This document shows positions 1 to 7,203 of a stretch of 64,000 bases of DNA, piece after piece. Both the position numbers and the translations under genes were made by a program. The notes beneath the pieces were generated by a model. That model was given only the letters and a program-made list of their open reading frames with translations. It was not told where the DNA came from and did no database searches. The first letter of the stretch is position 1. The number at the start of each line of letters is the position of its first letter. Origin of the DNA: Paenibacillus sp. H1-7 (GTDB taxonomy: Bacteria; Bacillota; Bacilli; Paenibacillales; NBRC-103111); the NCBI RefSeq assembly GCF_022354825.1, contig NZ_CP031168.1, positions 4,341,501-4,405,500 of the forward strand, in the 5' to 3' direction.

Positions 1-206
1 CGACCATACCGGGGTCGTCCGGTATATGCTCGACCGGCACGTCGATCCCGGCCTGCGGGTGCGCGGCATGACCGGCCTCCACTGGGCCGCCGTCGGCGGG
101 CAGCTGGGGCCAATCCGGCTGCTCGTGGAGCGTGGCACGCCGCTCGAGGCGAAGAACGGCTACGGCTACGGTGCTCGGCCAGGCGGTTTGGGCCGCTGTG
201 AACAGT
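1..206 (+). pseudogene. ankyrin-repeat protein fragment
   Basis: The reading frame enters from outside the window and shows ankyrin-type helices (GLHWAAVGGQLGPIRLLVERG). Near position 165 a duplicated GGCTAC shifts the frame. The adjacent frame continues in the same style (VLGQAVWAAVNSD) until it runs into the palindromic repeat that begins at about 206. This is therefore a decayed fragment whose 3' end was replaced by the repeat. Ankyrin repeats bind proteins; the partner cannot be told. Confidence 0.6.
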
Positions 207-277
207 GACAAGAACTTGATCTCATTAAGAGCCGCGTAGGTCGCGGCTTTTTCGTTTTATGATATAAGGTTCTTGTG
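206..277. repeat. GACAAGAACTT-family palindrome with terminator hairpin
   Basis: Inverted ends (TGACAAGAACTTGATCTCATT and ATGATATAAGGTTCTTGT) flank a GCCGCG/CGCGGC hairpin at 231-247 that is followed by a T-rich run. The layout is that of a small transposon-like element carrying a rho-independent terminator. Copies or ends recur near 1754, 2952, 30878, 38104, 43073 and 62611. Confidence 0.7.
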
Positions 278-385
278 CAGGCCCGGATAAGCATCCGGCC
301 GGGCGCCGGCATCCAGCAGCGTCCGGACCATCGCACCCAATCCGGCTTCGTATCCGGCCAGCGGCAGACCGGATGGCTGCCCGAC
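275..385 (-). pseudogene. ankyrin-like fragment
   Basis: Read on the minus strand this gives an ankyrin-type stretch (MVRTLLDAGARPDAYPGLH) with no start and no proper end, because it runs into the palindromic repeat at 277. It lies opposite in orientation to the ankyrin fragment at 1-206, so the repeat separates two unrelated or inverted pieces. Confidence 0.4.
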
Positions 386-766
386 TTATGGCTTGTATTT
401 GATTAACTATCATGCCCGTTAATTCCCTTCATTCTAAATCATAAAAATGGACGGCCCAGCCTGGGGATGCATTGGCATTGGATAGCTATCCGTTGGCTTA
501 AGACCTCCTAAGCTGAACCGTCGAACCGTTTAACAGTTTAAATATACGTTTTGACAACTATTACGCCCTTCGTAACAAAGCTGTCCGCCGCTCCTGCGGC
601 AGCCCTGTTGGAGAGTTCGTTATGGATTTCGCCAGCTCTACCATCATTTCCTTAACTGAAGGTTGTGCCGGCAGCTTCGTTCTGTTTTGCTATTCAACTA
701 ACGTCTCAGATCTCAACATTATTCGAGAATTGTGAGACGGGAAGATTTGCATGTGCATAGGTTATT
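386..766. other. intergenic stretch, no intact gene
   Basis: No convincing gene is visible. A sequence related to the CCCGTTAG element (ATGCCCGTTAATTCCC) lies near 412-428. A GTCTCA/TGAGAC hairpin near 706-739 may end transcription of the decayed gene at 767-993. Short minus-strand protein-like runs near 560-690 are too broken to name. Confidence 0.4.
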
Positions 767-993
767 TTAGGGCTTTATAATTGCTTCCAGAGCTCCTGCG
801 GCTATTGTCTTGGCTACCTCATTACCATGTTCAGTACTCTCCACAATGGTCTGCAGCGCTTTCTTCGCGATCTCCAGTTGTTCGGTTAAACGGTCAGCAA
901 TTTGTGCGGTTTCGATGGTAAAATCGTCTGTTAACTCGCATTTCCTATTAAAACAACCGCAGTAAATTCGAATCTATTCTTAATTTTCTACAT
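767..993 (-). pseudogene. small helical hypothetical protein, frameshifted
   Basis: A strong ribosome site (AAGGAG) precedes ATG at 993, but the next codon is TAG. Downstream, two frames together give a plausible about 70-residue protein: KNRFEFTAVVLIGNAS in one frame, then LTDDFTIETAQIADRL in another, ending in a helical tail and TAA at 767-769. The pieces read as one gene broken by a stop and a frameshift. The family is not recognised. Confidence 0.4.
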
Positions 994-1008
994 CTCCTTC
1001 AGGTTGGG

Positions 1009-1035
1009 TGAACTAACGTACCCGTTAGCTCAATG
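1009..1035. repeat. CCCGTTAG element, right-type end only
   Basis: The sequence ACGTACCCGTTAGCTCAATG matches the right end of the element. No left end or central hairpin is visible beside it. It lies 30 nt beyond the stop of the minus-strand phosphatase gene. Confidence 0.65.
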
Positions 1036-1064
1036 ATTTTGCAGAACCTCGTAGGAGAAATTAA

Positions 1065-1592
1065 TTACTTGTGTGAATATACTTTATATTCGCCATTATC
1101 TGATGAGAACCTTAGTATGTTACCATCGTTAGGAATGCCTTCAAAATAAGCACCGATACAACCTGTCGTACATCTGTGTCCGGATATGAATAAATTTACC
1201 TTACTATCTGTATGCATGGCTTTTAATTCATTCATAAAAGAGAAGATCCTATTAATAAAGCTAGGCACTTCTTCAACACCTTTATAAAACTTGGAATCAG
1301 GCACTACTCCACTCATTTTGACTTCGCCTTTTTTTAATAGGTCAGCCTCACCAAGATCAAATACATCCAGCCTTTCATCGATTATAGGTTTTATTCCCGT
1401 TACGATTACTGCTGTTTGAATGGCTCGTTCTTGTGGTGAGGTATAAACATAGTCAAACACTACATTTTCGAGTTTATCTCTAAGTAGTTTTGCCTGCCTA
1501 ACCCCGTTATCATTTAGGGGTAGACCCATTCTCCCCTGCAACCTTCCTTCTCTGTTTAAATCCGTTTGACCGTGTCGTACTACATAAATCAA
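1065..1592 (-). CDS. histidine phosphatase family protein
   Basis: The 175-residue protein begins with MIYVVRHGQT. The R-H-G of the histidine phosphatase (phosphoglycerate mutase-like) superfamily is at residues 6-8, and SPQERAIQT follows at about 53-61, as in that fold. The second catalytic histidine is probably in SGHRCTTG near residue 137. These enzymes form a phospho-histidine and release phosphate from small phosphorylated metabolites; the substrate here is unknown. The gene sits alone between two CCCGTTAG elements, one 30 nt past its stop and one about 65 nt before its start, so it is a one-gene cassette-like unit. Confidence 0.85.
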   Translation of the reverse strand: MIYVVRHGQTDLNREGRLQGRMGLPLNDNGVRQAKLLRDKLENVVFDYVYTSPQERAIQTAVIVTGIKPIIDERLDVFDLGEADLLKKGEVKMSGVVPDSKFYKGVEEVPSFINRIFSFMNELKAMHTDSKVNLFISGHRCTTGCIGAYFEGIPNDGNILRFSSDNGEYKVYSHK

Positions 1593-1655
1593 GCAGTCGC
1601 CCTCCTTGATATATCAAATCACCCAATCAAATATACCCTATATTGGAACCCCTTT

Positions 1656-1740
1656 CACCCGTTAACCTAACGAAAAATGGAGTGTCATTGGGGAACGAAC
1701 TGCTCCAATGAGGTTTACTATCGTACCCGTTAGCTTAATC
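1656..1740. repeat. CCCGTTAG element, complete
   Basis: The left end CACCCGTTAACCTAACG (1656-1672) and right end ATCGTACCCGTTAGCTTAA (1720-1738) flank a hairpin in which CATTGG (1686-1691) pairs with CCAATG (1705-1710). A single end of the other repeat family follows directly at 1754. Confidence 0.75.
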
Positions 1741-1753
1741 CGCTGACAGTCAA

Positions 1754-1779
1754 TCGGGAATGATATAAGGTTCTTGTCA
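1754..1779. repeat. single end of GACAAGAACCTT-family element
   Basis: On the minus strand this reads TGACAAGAACCTTATATCA and supplies the TGA that prematurely ends the ABC ATPase reading frame. No partner end or hairpin is present, so it looks like the scar of an insertion plus deletion. Confidence 0.65.
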
Positions 1780-1980
1780 AAATCGGCATACTTCTCCTGA
1801 GCTTGGCCGATCCAGCCCTCCTAAAATATGCAGCAGCGTACTTTTTCCAGAGCCGGAAACACCTACGATGGAGACAAACTCTCCTTGACGAATAGAAAGG
1901 TTAATCCCTTTTAGCGCATCTACTCTGTTATTTCCTTCACCATAACTTTTAACTACGTTTTCCATGCGCACAACTTCCAT
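1777..1980 (-). pseudogene. MacB-type ABC transporter ATPase, 3' truncated
   Basis: The 67 remaining residues match the N-terminus of lipoprotein-export/MacB-type ATPases: VKSYGEGNNRVDALKGINL, then the Walker A motif GVSGSGKST near residues 40-48, then HILGGLDRPSSGEV. The frame ends inside a repeat end at 1777-1779, so the signature motif, Walker B and the rest are missing. The 21-nt spacing from the upstream membrane protein suggests an ABC export operon whose distal part was lost. It cannot act as an ATPase. Confidence 0.8.
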
Positions 1981-2000
1981 AGAAGTTCACCCTCTCAAGC

Positions 2001-2720
2001 TCAATCTTGTACATCCACAAAATTTACTTTGTCCTCGCTATCTGCATAGACGCTCCCGATTTCGGTTAAAACCTGGTTTACTTTTACTTTATTCTTGTAA
2101 TCGAAGCCGCCTTTTTGAAAATGAATTAATGAAATCGCGGACTCTGCTTCAGCTAACTTGTTGTAAGTTTGGTCGTCGACAATAACAAGGTCCATCGTTG
2201 GTCTATACCCGATCCATGCCTGGTGTTGAACAAACTGTACGGGTACCAGCTGACCGTTCAAATCGATTTGATGATTTTTCATCTCTGCGTCGTTTAAAGA
2301 GAAGTATAGATTGTTACCACTGGATAATTCTTTTATGGTGGCTACAGGCTCCGAAATAATCGACGAGCTGTTAGGATCTTTTCTGGCTCTGATAATCCCC
2401 TTCTGGACGAACTGTTCCGCTGTGGAGCGCCTAACAACCGAATAGTTGATATATCGGGTATCAAATTGTTGACCCGTTTCTTTCTGGCCTTGCTCTGACA
2501 ATTTATACGTTATTGTGGTTGTAACCAATTTCAGCTTGTAGTCGAACGTTTGTTTGGTGTTATCTTTATACCGTTGCTTGGCTTTATTCACATCGTTTTC
2601 GGTGCCGATTACTACAATTCCATTTACTGGCTGCGATGGACCTTCTACAAACCGTTTTACTCCAAATCCTATACCTGCAAAAACAACGATCACTAACACG
2701 AAAACTATAATTTTATTCAT
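2001..2720 (-). CDS. membrane-anchored hypothetical protein next to ABC ATPase
   Basis: The 239-residue product has one N-terminal membrane segment (about residues 4-22) and a soluble extracytoplasmic domain. AAGGAG lies upstream of ATG 2720. No catalytic motif is visible and the family is not recognised. It lies 21 nt upstream of a truncated MacB-type ATPase on the same strand, so it was probably an accessory or adaptor part of that exporter, which can no longer be functional here. That link is inferred from position only. Confidence 0.6.
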   Translation of the reverse strand: MNKIIVFVLVIVVFAGIGFGVKRFVEGPSQPVNGIVVIGTENDVNKAKQRYKDNTKQTFDYKLKLVTTTITYKLSEQGQKETGQQFDTRYINYSVVRRSTAEQFVQKGIIRARKDPNSSSIISEPVATIKELSSGNNLYFSLNDAEMKNHQIDLNGQLVPVQFVQHQAWIGYRPTMDLVIVDDQTYNKLAEAESAISLIHFQKGGFDYKNKVKVNQVLTEIGSVYADSEDKVNFVDVQD

Positions 2721-2951
2721 CTGCTTGCTCCTTAAATAATTATTATGTCTGGATTATAGACGAAACTTTCATGCAAGTGAATGACTCTTGTCTAACCGTT
2801 TTCGCTCCTTCGCTTACATTTCCGTAAGAATGCAACACCATTATGGAATTATCATTATTGTGATAGTATCATTCATCTCTTCTTTCGAATATCAATATAC
2901 CGTTTCCATTTGCTCCGATTGTTTTTCCGTTTTAACTAATAAGAGAACATT

Positions 2952-3110
2952 CGTCGGGAATGAGTCAAGTTCTTGTCAATTTCGGGAATGAGATAAAGTT
3001 CTTATCAATTAGAATTGACAAGAACTTGACTCATAAAATAAAAAAAGCCGCGATTTACGCGGCTATTAATGAGACTATGATCTTGTCACCCGACAGCGCC
3101 TCATTCCCGG
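2952..3110. repeat. compound GACAAGAACTT-family element with several end copies
   Basis: Two direct copies of the end (2952-2978 and 2982-3007) are followed by an inverted copy (3016-3033), a GCCGCG/CGCGGC hairpin (3047-3063) and another inverted copy ending CCCGACA (3067-3095). Several clustered end copies are typical of transposons whose transposase binds multiple sites, such as IS21 or Tn552/Tn7-like elements; that assignment is inference. No transposase gene lies nearby. Confidence 0.65.
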
Positions 3111-3150
3111 TATTTTATTAACAAAATAAACAAAACCGATCAATATTAGC

Positions 3151-3175
3151 CCAACTATCGTACGTTAGTTCTATG
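3151..3175. repeat. degenerate CCCGTTAG right end
   Basis: CAACTATCGTACGTTAGTTC matches the right end except that the CCC of the core is missing. No hairpin or left end is beside it. Confidence 0.4.
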
Positions 3176-3688
3176 CACATATTAACACTTATCGGCATAA
3201 AAACTTTGACATTCTCAAGGATAAGCTCTAACAGTCAATGACTTTGTAACAATAGACGACGTGCATTTATAAAAATCAAAGTCTTAAAATGTGCATATTC
3301 ATACGAGGCTCAAGATATTTTAATACTCTTAACTATCACCCGCTCCCCCTATCTAACCTGAGAAAATTCTTCATTAATTTGTAGGTCCTGCACGCATCGG
3401 ATGAATAGAATGACTTTTCATCGGAATGCAAAGGAGGAATAGAAGGCCAATGGAATCTACCGGGTCTTGGGCGTTTGCGCCCTAGAGCCGGTGATTCGCT
3501 TGGCCTTCCCGACTGAACGAGCTGGGGGATCCAAATATTCTTTCAATACAGTTTAACTTGGTTAAGACCGAAATCATTGGAAAAGTGAAATCAGAACTGC
3601 TGAGGGTTTCAAACAATGGGCTTGTAGCAAGACTAGTACCGTGACAATTAGAATACTTGTACATAACCTGAATTAGTTCATAAAAGGG
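3176..3688. other. intergenic stretch, no intact gene
   Basis: A short open plus-strand stretch near 3440-3550 has no credible start or family. The collagen-like gene begins at 3689 with GGGGTG just upstream. No other structure is supported. Confidence 0.35.
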
Positions 3689-4330
3689 GTGATGACTTTG
3701 GTTGATATGATAGGATCTCCTGGACCTCTAGGGCCGCCCGGACCGACTGGATTGACTGGATTGACTGGAGCTACGGGGCTTACTGGAGCTACGGGGCTTA
3801 CTGGAGCTACGGGGCTTACTGGAGCTACGGGACCGACTGGACCGACTGGACCGACTGGAGCTACGGGACCTACCGGACCGACTGGACCACCAGCATTTAC
3901 ACCTGCATTTGGGTCAATGTATGGATTTGAAACCGTACGACCAGTTATTGTTGGATCTCCTGTGTTGTATGATAGTTCTGATGGATCTGCTGTAAATACT
4001 TCGGTTAATATCTCAACTGGGGAAATAACGATTAATCTCAATGGTACGTATCAAATTAGTGCTAGTTTAGACGTGATAATTAGTGGAGGTCCTCTTGGTG
4101 GTGGGGAGAGTGTTGCATTTCAAGTTTTTAGAAACGCTGCTCCTCCTACTCTTGGACCCACATTTACTGTAGAAGCAATTAATGTTGACATCGACTCTGG
4201 AATATTCCGTACCGGTGTTGTTATTCAAGCCAATTTAATTTCAGGAAACGTGCTCACTGTTGTACCTGTAAGTACTGTAGATTTCCCTGAATACCGCTCT
4301 GCTGCTTTTTCTGTTCTAAGGATTTTCTAA
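3689..4330 (+). CDS. BclA-like collagen-repeat protein
   Basis: The 213-residue protein has a short head, then about 20 Gly-X-Y triplets (residues 9-70, mostly GPT, GAT and GLT), then a C-terminal beta-rich domain of about 140 residues (SVAFQVFRNAA ... AAFSVLRIF). This is the plan of BclA-type exosporium glycoproteins, in which collagen-like stalks end in a C1q/TNF-like trimerising tip. GGGGTG lies just upstream; ATG 3689 or 3692 could start. The repeat tract contains an 18-bp direct repeat, so its length is likely to vary between strains. It faces the gene at 4448 across a shared terminator. Spore-surface location is inferred. Confidence 0.8.
   Translation: MMTLVDMIGSPGPLGPPGPTGLTGLTGATGLTGATGLTGATGLTGATGPTGPTGPTGATGPTGPTGPPAFTPAFGSMYGFETVRPVIVGSPVLYDSSDGSAVNTSVNISTGEITINLNGTYQISASLDVIISGGPLGGGESVAFQVFRNAAPPTLGPTFTVEAINVDIDSGIFRTGVVIQANLISGNVLTVVPVSTVDFPEYRSAAFSVLRIF
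3767..3820 (+). repeat. three tandem 18-bp repeats in the collagen region
   Basis: The unit GGAGCTACGGGGCTTACT occurs three times in a row and encodes two Gly-X-Y triplets per unit (GATGLT). Identical copies imply recent expansion by slippage or recombination. Confidence 0.9.
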
Positions 4331-4385
4331 ATTTAATTACCCGATTTACGAAGCTATAACAACTAACGTATATATCGTCAATAAT

Positions 4386-4420
4386 AGAAAGCCAAGGATC
4401 ATTATGATCTCTTGGCTTTT
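4386..4420. terminator. bidirectional terminator
   Basis: AAAGCCAAG pairs with CTTGGCTTT around an inner GATCATTATGATC. A-rich and T-rich flanks allow it to serve both the collagen-like gene and the opposing gene at 4448. Confidence 0.8.
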
Positions 4421-4447
4421 AGTTTAAATGGTCATTCTATTGCTACC

Positions 4448-4726
4448 CTATTTTATCCGATACAATTGAGGCTCACCATACGGACCGAGACGAATATCTT
4501 TTATCGCTGTTTCATCAAGATAAAATAACCTTTCATGATTCTCTCCCACGTTTTCGATGAGTACGATTTGAGAAGCGCTGTTCTTCTTTTGCCATCGCTG
4601 ATAAAAGACGCCCTTGTGAAAAGTACCATCAGTAAGCTCTACTTCCATCGGTTCCCCTGGTTTTATCTTACATTGATTTCTAACAATAATGTGATCGATT
4701 TGCAAAAGAGACACCTCATTCATCAT
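4448..4726 (-). CDS. hypothetical 92-residue protein
   Basis: The product is a soluble, beta-rich small protein (PMEVELTDGTFHKGVFYQRW ... LFYLDETAIKDIRLG) with the look of an SH3-like barrel. No family is recognised with confidence. It starts with two consecutive ATG codons and has only a weak ribosome site. It ends at the terminator shared with the collagen-like gene. Confidence 0.5.
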   Translation of the reverse strand: MMNEVSLLQIDHIIVRNQCKIKPGEPMEVELTDGTFHKGVFYQRWQKKNSASQIVLIENVGENHERLFYLDETAIKDIRLGPYGEPQLYRIK

Positions 4727-4744
4727 TCAATAGCACCGTCACCA

Positions 4745-5352
4745 CCGGTTTCTTGTGGTGGGTTGTCTTCCTCGAATAATCCTTCTTCGAGAAAGGCCGA
4801 GCGTTTCCGAACCGCTTAAAAAGAATTTGATCTTTCGAGCGTGAATCTCATCCGCGGCGAAACGGTGGTTTTCCGTTTCGCAACCATCCGGTTTTCTCGG
4901 AGATCGCTCTCATTATTGGACGCAACGAAGCCGCAGCGAGACAGCTTGGGAGCCGCGCTCGTCGCCGAGTCCAAGGTGCCGAATCGTCTTCAGAAACTGC
5001 GGGGCATCAGCCTTCCTCGCCGCGTCACGTAACGGAGGCTTTGAGAAACTGCTCTCGGTATTGGACCCGAATCTGGTACTTCGAAACGACCCCGCATTCG
5101 CGCCAGTTGCAAATGCTCCGGTTGTTCGCAATTCAGATGGCCGTAGCCAAGCAGGCCAAGCATTTCACCGATCGTGCCCAGAGCATGATGTCGGTGCTCG
5201 TGAACGGATCGGTAGGTGTCATTACAGGCTACTTGGACCAACCGATTTTCATTCTCGAATTTACGGTTGGGGATGGCAAGATCACCGAGATTGGCATGAT
5301 TGCCAACCAGGCACGCCTTCGCGAGTTCGACATCGCCGCTTTGAACGATTGA
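4745..5352 (+). pseudogene. ECF sigma factor (SigJ/ECF41-like), multiple frameshifts
   Basis: Pieces in different frames line up with one protein. A region-4 helix-turn-helix (HPVFSEIALIIGRNEAAARQ) is followed by GGFEKLLSVLDPNLVLRND, and then by a SnoaL-like tail (QSMMSVLVNGSVGVI, VGDGKITEIGMIANQARLRE) ending LND-stop. That order, with an extra NTF2/SnoaL-like C-terminal domain, is characteristic of ECF41/SigJ sigma factors. At least two frameshifts and a lost N-terminus make it non-functional. Confidence 0.7.
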
Positions 5353-5406
5353 TTGGCTGAAGAGATAAGGAACTGTAAAAACACTAAAATAAAACGTAAA
5401 AGCATA

Positions 5407-5442
5407 AAAAACGCACTGTCGCAATCATAGACAATGCGTTTT
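5407..5442 (+). terminator. rho-independent terminator
   Basis: AAAACGCA pairs with TGCGTTTT, extended by GTC/GAC, and is followed by a T run. It lies 55 nt after the sigma-factor remnant. Confidence 0.7.
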
Positions 5443-5510
5443 TTTCTTGATTTATCAGCAAATGCTGTTGAAACAATAGCTTTAGAAGATCCTCAACACA
5501 ATATTGTCAC

Positions 5511-5599
5511 TACGTTATCCTTCTCGTTCAGGTGAGCGAAGGCTGCCGGTTCGTCGGCAGCCTTTCGTATTGATGCTATCGTACCCGTTAGTGTAATGA
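5511..5599. repeat. CCCGTTAG element, complete
   Basis: A degenerate left end (TCTCGTTCAGGTGAGCG) is followed by the perfect stem AAGGCTGCCG/CGGCAGCCTT (5539-5564) and the right end ATCGTACCCGTTAGTGTAA. The hairpin is of the GGCTGCCG type. Confidence 0.7.
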
Positions 5600-5658
5600 T
5601 CTTGCTTCACATTTCAACTTGTGATACGATTCCCGCGTTGTCTGTAACGGCAATTTTT

Positions 5659-5685
5659 AAGGCCGTCCTTTTACTGGACGGCCCT
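5659..5685 (-). terminator. terminator hairpin after the 97-residue gene
   Basis: GGCCGTCC (5661-5668) pairs with GGACGGCC (5676-5683). On the minus strand it follows the stop of the gene at 5697 within about 15 nt. Confidence 0.6.
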
Positions 5686-5696
5686 TAAGCTTACAC

Positions 5697-5990
5697 TTAA
5701 TATACTCCTTTGATTACGAAAAACGAACCCCAAATCGTTCCGGCCAGTTTAGACTTTTGCCTAGCAAACTTAAACTTCTCTTCTAACTCCGCGGGTACCT
5801 CCATCCCCTCGGAAAGCTTAAAACCAACGGCCCGCTTCTTAGGGTCATCTACCGTATACATGACATTGAGCCCAAGACCATCCTCATAAAAGACGTAGGT
5901 AAATTGGATATTTTCCACTTGAAAACGTGACGTCTCTAAAGGTTTGGCCGCAAACTCAACGCCTCGTTCCTCTTTCAAAATCCGGTTCAC
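5697..5990 (-). CDS. hypothetical 97-residue protein, possibly N-truncated
   Basis: The frame opens at GTG 5990, but similar residues continue upstream (LDYV before NRILKEERG), and there is no good ribosome site, so the original N-terminus may be lost. The visible product is soluble and beta-rich (FTYVFYEDGLGLNVMYTVDD) with a weakly hydrophobic end. No family is recognised. It is the minus-strand gene that follows the CCCGTTAG element at 5511-5599. Confidence 0.45.
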   Translation of the reverse strand: MNRILKEERGVEFAAKPLETSRFQVENIQFTYVFYEDGLGLNVMYTVDDPKKRAVGFKLSEGMEVPAELEEKFKFARQKSKLAGTIWGSFFVIKGVY

Positions 5991-6004
5991 ATAGTCAAGG
6001 TTCT

Positions 6005-6181
6005 CCTAGCAGGGGGTACGGGCGCTGGAGTCGAGGTCTGAAAGAGGCGTGTCGCAGCGCCGACCTAATTATCGTGGATTTGATTTGGACGCTTGGGGAT
6101 GAAGCACACATCTTGGAACCCGTGGAGGCCGTGGACTACATTTTGCGAAAAACTGAAGCCCTGAGACGCCGGTATCGCTAA
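6005..6181 (+). pseudogene. unidentified C-terminal gene remnant
   Basis: An open stretch ends ADLIIVDLIW ... RKTEALRRRYR-stop. It has good codon character but no start, and abuts the truncated opposite-strand gene at 5990. The parent family is not recognised. Confidence 0.3.
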
Positions 6182-6290
6182 CGCTACACAAGCCGCATGT
6201 TTCATCACTAGCCTGCCCGACGGCCGGGCTCATGCGGTACTCTAACCTTCTTCCGAACGGGTTTAACGGTGAAATCATTTTATTTTAAAG

Positions 6291-6313
6291 AAACCGGAGG
6301 CGTTGCCTCCGGT
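6291..6313. terminator. hairpin terminator
   Basis: ACCGGAGGC pairs with GCCTCCGGT around a tiny loop, followed by CCTCTTTAG on the plus strand. It lies 110 nt after the remnant ending at 6181. Confidence 0.6.
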
Positions 6314-6453
6314 CCTCTTTAGGTTGTAAGTGTATCCGAAATTTTAGCCGGAATTTCTACCGAATTGCGTGGACGGCTCGGATACATCGACGTCAATATG
6401 CGGTAACTCGATTTCCACAAGGGAATGCTCTACCGCGAAATGAATATCGTCCC

Positions 6454-7038
6454 TTACCCGCGATGGTTGTCCGGAGTGATCTGCTTCTCCAAGAGCAACT
6501 CCGCAGCCTTCCGGAAATACTCCGAATCAAGATCGGACTTATCCAAGTATCTCTTCATGACGAATCCTTCATACAACATCCTCAGCTGAGCAGTCAGCTC
6601 TTCGGGTTGTCGTGCCCCGCCCTCCCTTGCAAGCTCTTGAACCCGAGACCAGAAGCTCCTCTGAATGTCCAGCAATTTGACGTGAGCGGGGTGATCCCGA
6701 TCCGGGAATTCAACCGCCGCGTTTAAGAACGGGCATCCCCGGTAATCCGGCATCCCCATCTGTTCGGTCACATCGCGAATGAGGGCGCCGAGCTGTTCCT
6801 TAGGGGAGCTCGGATACAGTTGCCTCAGTCTTTCCAGTTTTTCTACTTTTAGTTCATCCCTGGCTTCGAGATAGGCAACCGTCAGATCATCTTTCGTAGC
6901 GAAACTTCGATAGAAGCTTGCCTTGGCAACGTCGGATTCCTTGATAATCCGATCAATGCCGACCGCCCGTATTCCCTCCTTGTAAAACAATTCGGATGCG
7001 ACCCTCAGTATACGATCTCTAGCCGTTTCTTTATTCAT
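6454..7038 (-). CDS. TetR/AcrR family repressor
   Basis: The 194-residue protein has an N-terminal TetR helix-turn-helix (residues about 5-52: RDRILRVASELFYKEGIRAV, then AKASFYRSFATKDDLTVAYL) and a C-terminal helical ligand domain containing YRGCPFLNAAVEF, a motif common in TetR proteins of this subgroup. It is divergent from the DHA2 efflux pump at 7204. The shared region holds two copies of a perfect 14-bp palindrome that are very probably its operators. It would repress the pump, and perhaps itself, until a drug-like ligand binds. A GGGGG stretch serves as ribosome site. Confidence 0.85.
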   Translation of the reverse strand: MNKETARDRILRVASELFYKEGIRAVGIDRIIKESDVAKASFYRSFATKDDLTVAYLEARDELKVEKLERLRQLYPSSPKEQLGALIRDVTEQMGMPDYRGCPFLNAAVEFPDRDHPAHVKLLDIQRSFWSRVQELAREGGARQPEELTAQLRMLYEGFVMKRYLDKSDLDSEYFRKAAELLLEKQITPDNHRG

Positions 7039-7078
7039 CCGCAGCCCCCATCTCTATATGAATTTGGAAAAAGGTGTA

Positions 7079-7137
7079 TTGACATGAGACAGATCTGTCT
7101 GTATCATGTCATTGTGACGAGACAGACAGATCTGTCT
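7079..7137 (+). promoter_or_regulatory. efflux-pump promoter with two TetR operators
   Basis: A -35 TTGACA (7079-7084) and a -10 TATCAT (7102-7107) are separated by 17 bp. The palindrome AGACAGATCTGTCT occupies the spacer (7087-7100) and recurs at 7124-7137, with centres 37 bp apart. A repressor bound at the first site would block polymerase directly. The sites lie between the divergent TetR and MFS genes. Confidence 0.85.
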
Positions 7138-7203
7138 CGTGTATTATATCAAATCCTCTCGCCTCCAGTCAATTAAGCGAGTAGTGAGAAAGGGGAACTT
7201 TCT

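Noticed and set aside
2788..2991. Plus-strand 67-residue reading frame upstream of the 2952 repeat
   Set aside because: Its composition is random and it ends inside the repeat; no ribosome site is present.
3673..4041. Minus-strand proline-rich reading frame opposite the collagen-like gene
   Set aside because: It is the mirror of Gly-X-Y codons and has no ribosome site or family.
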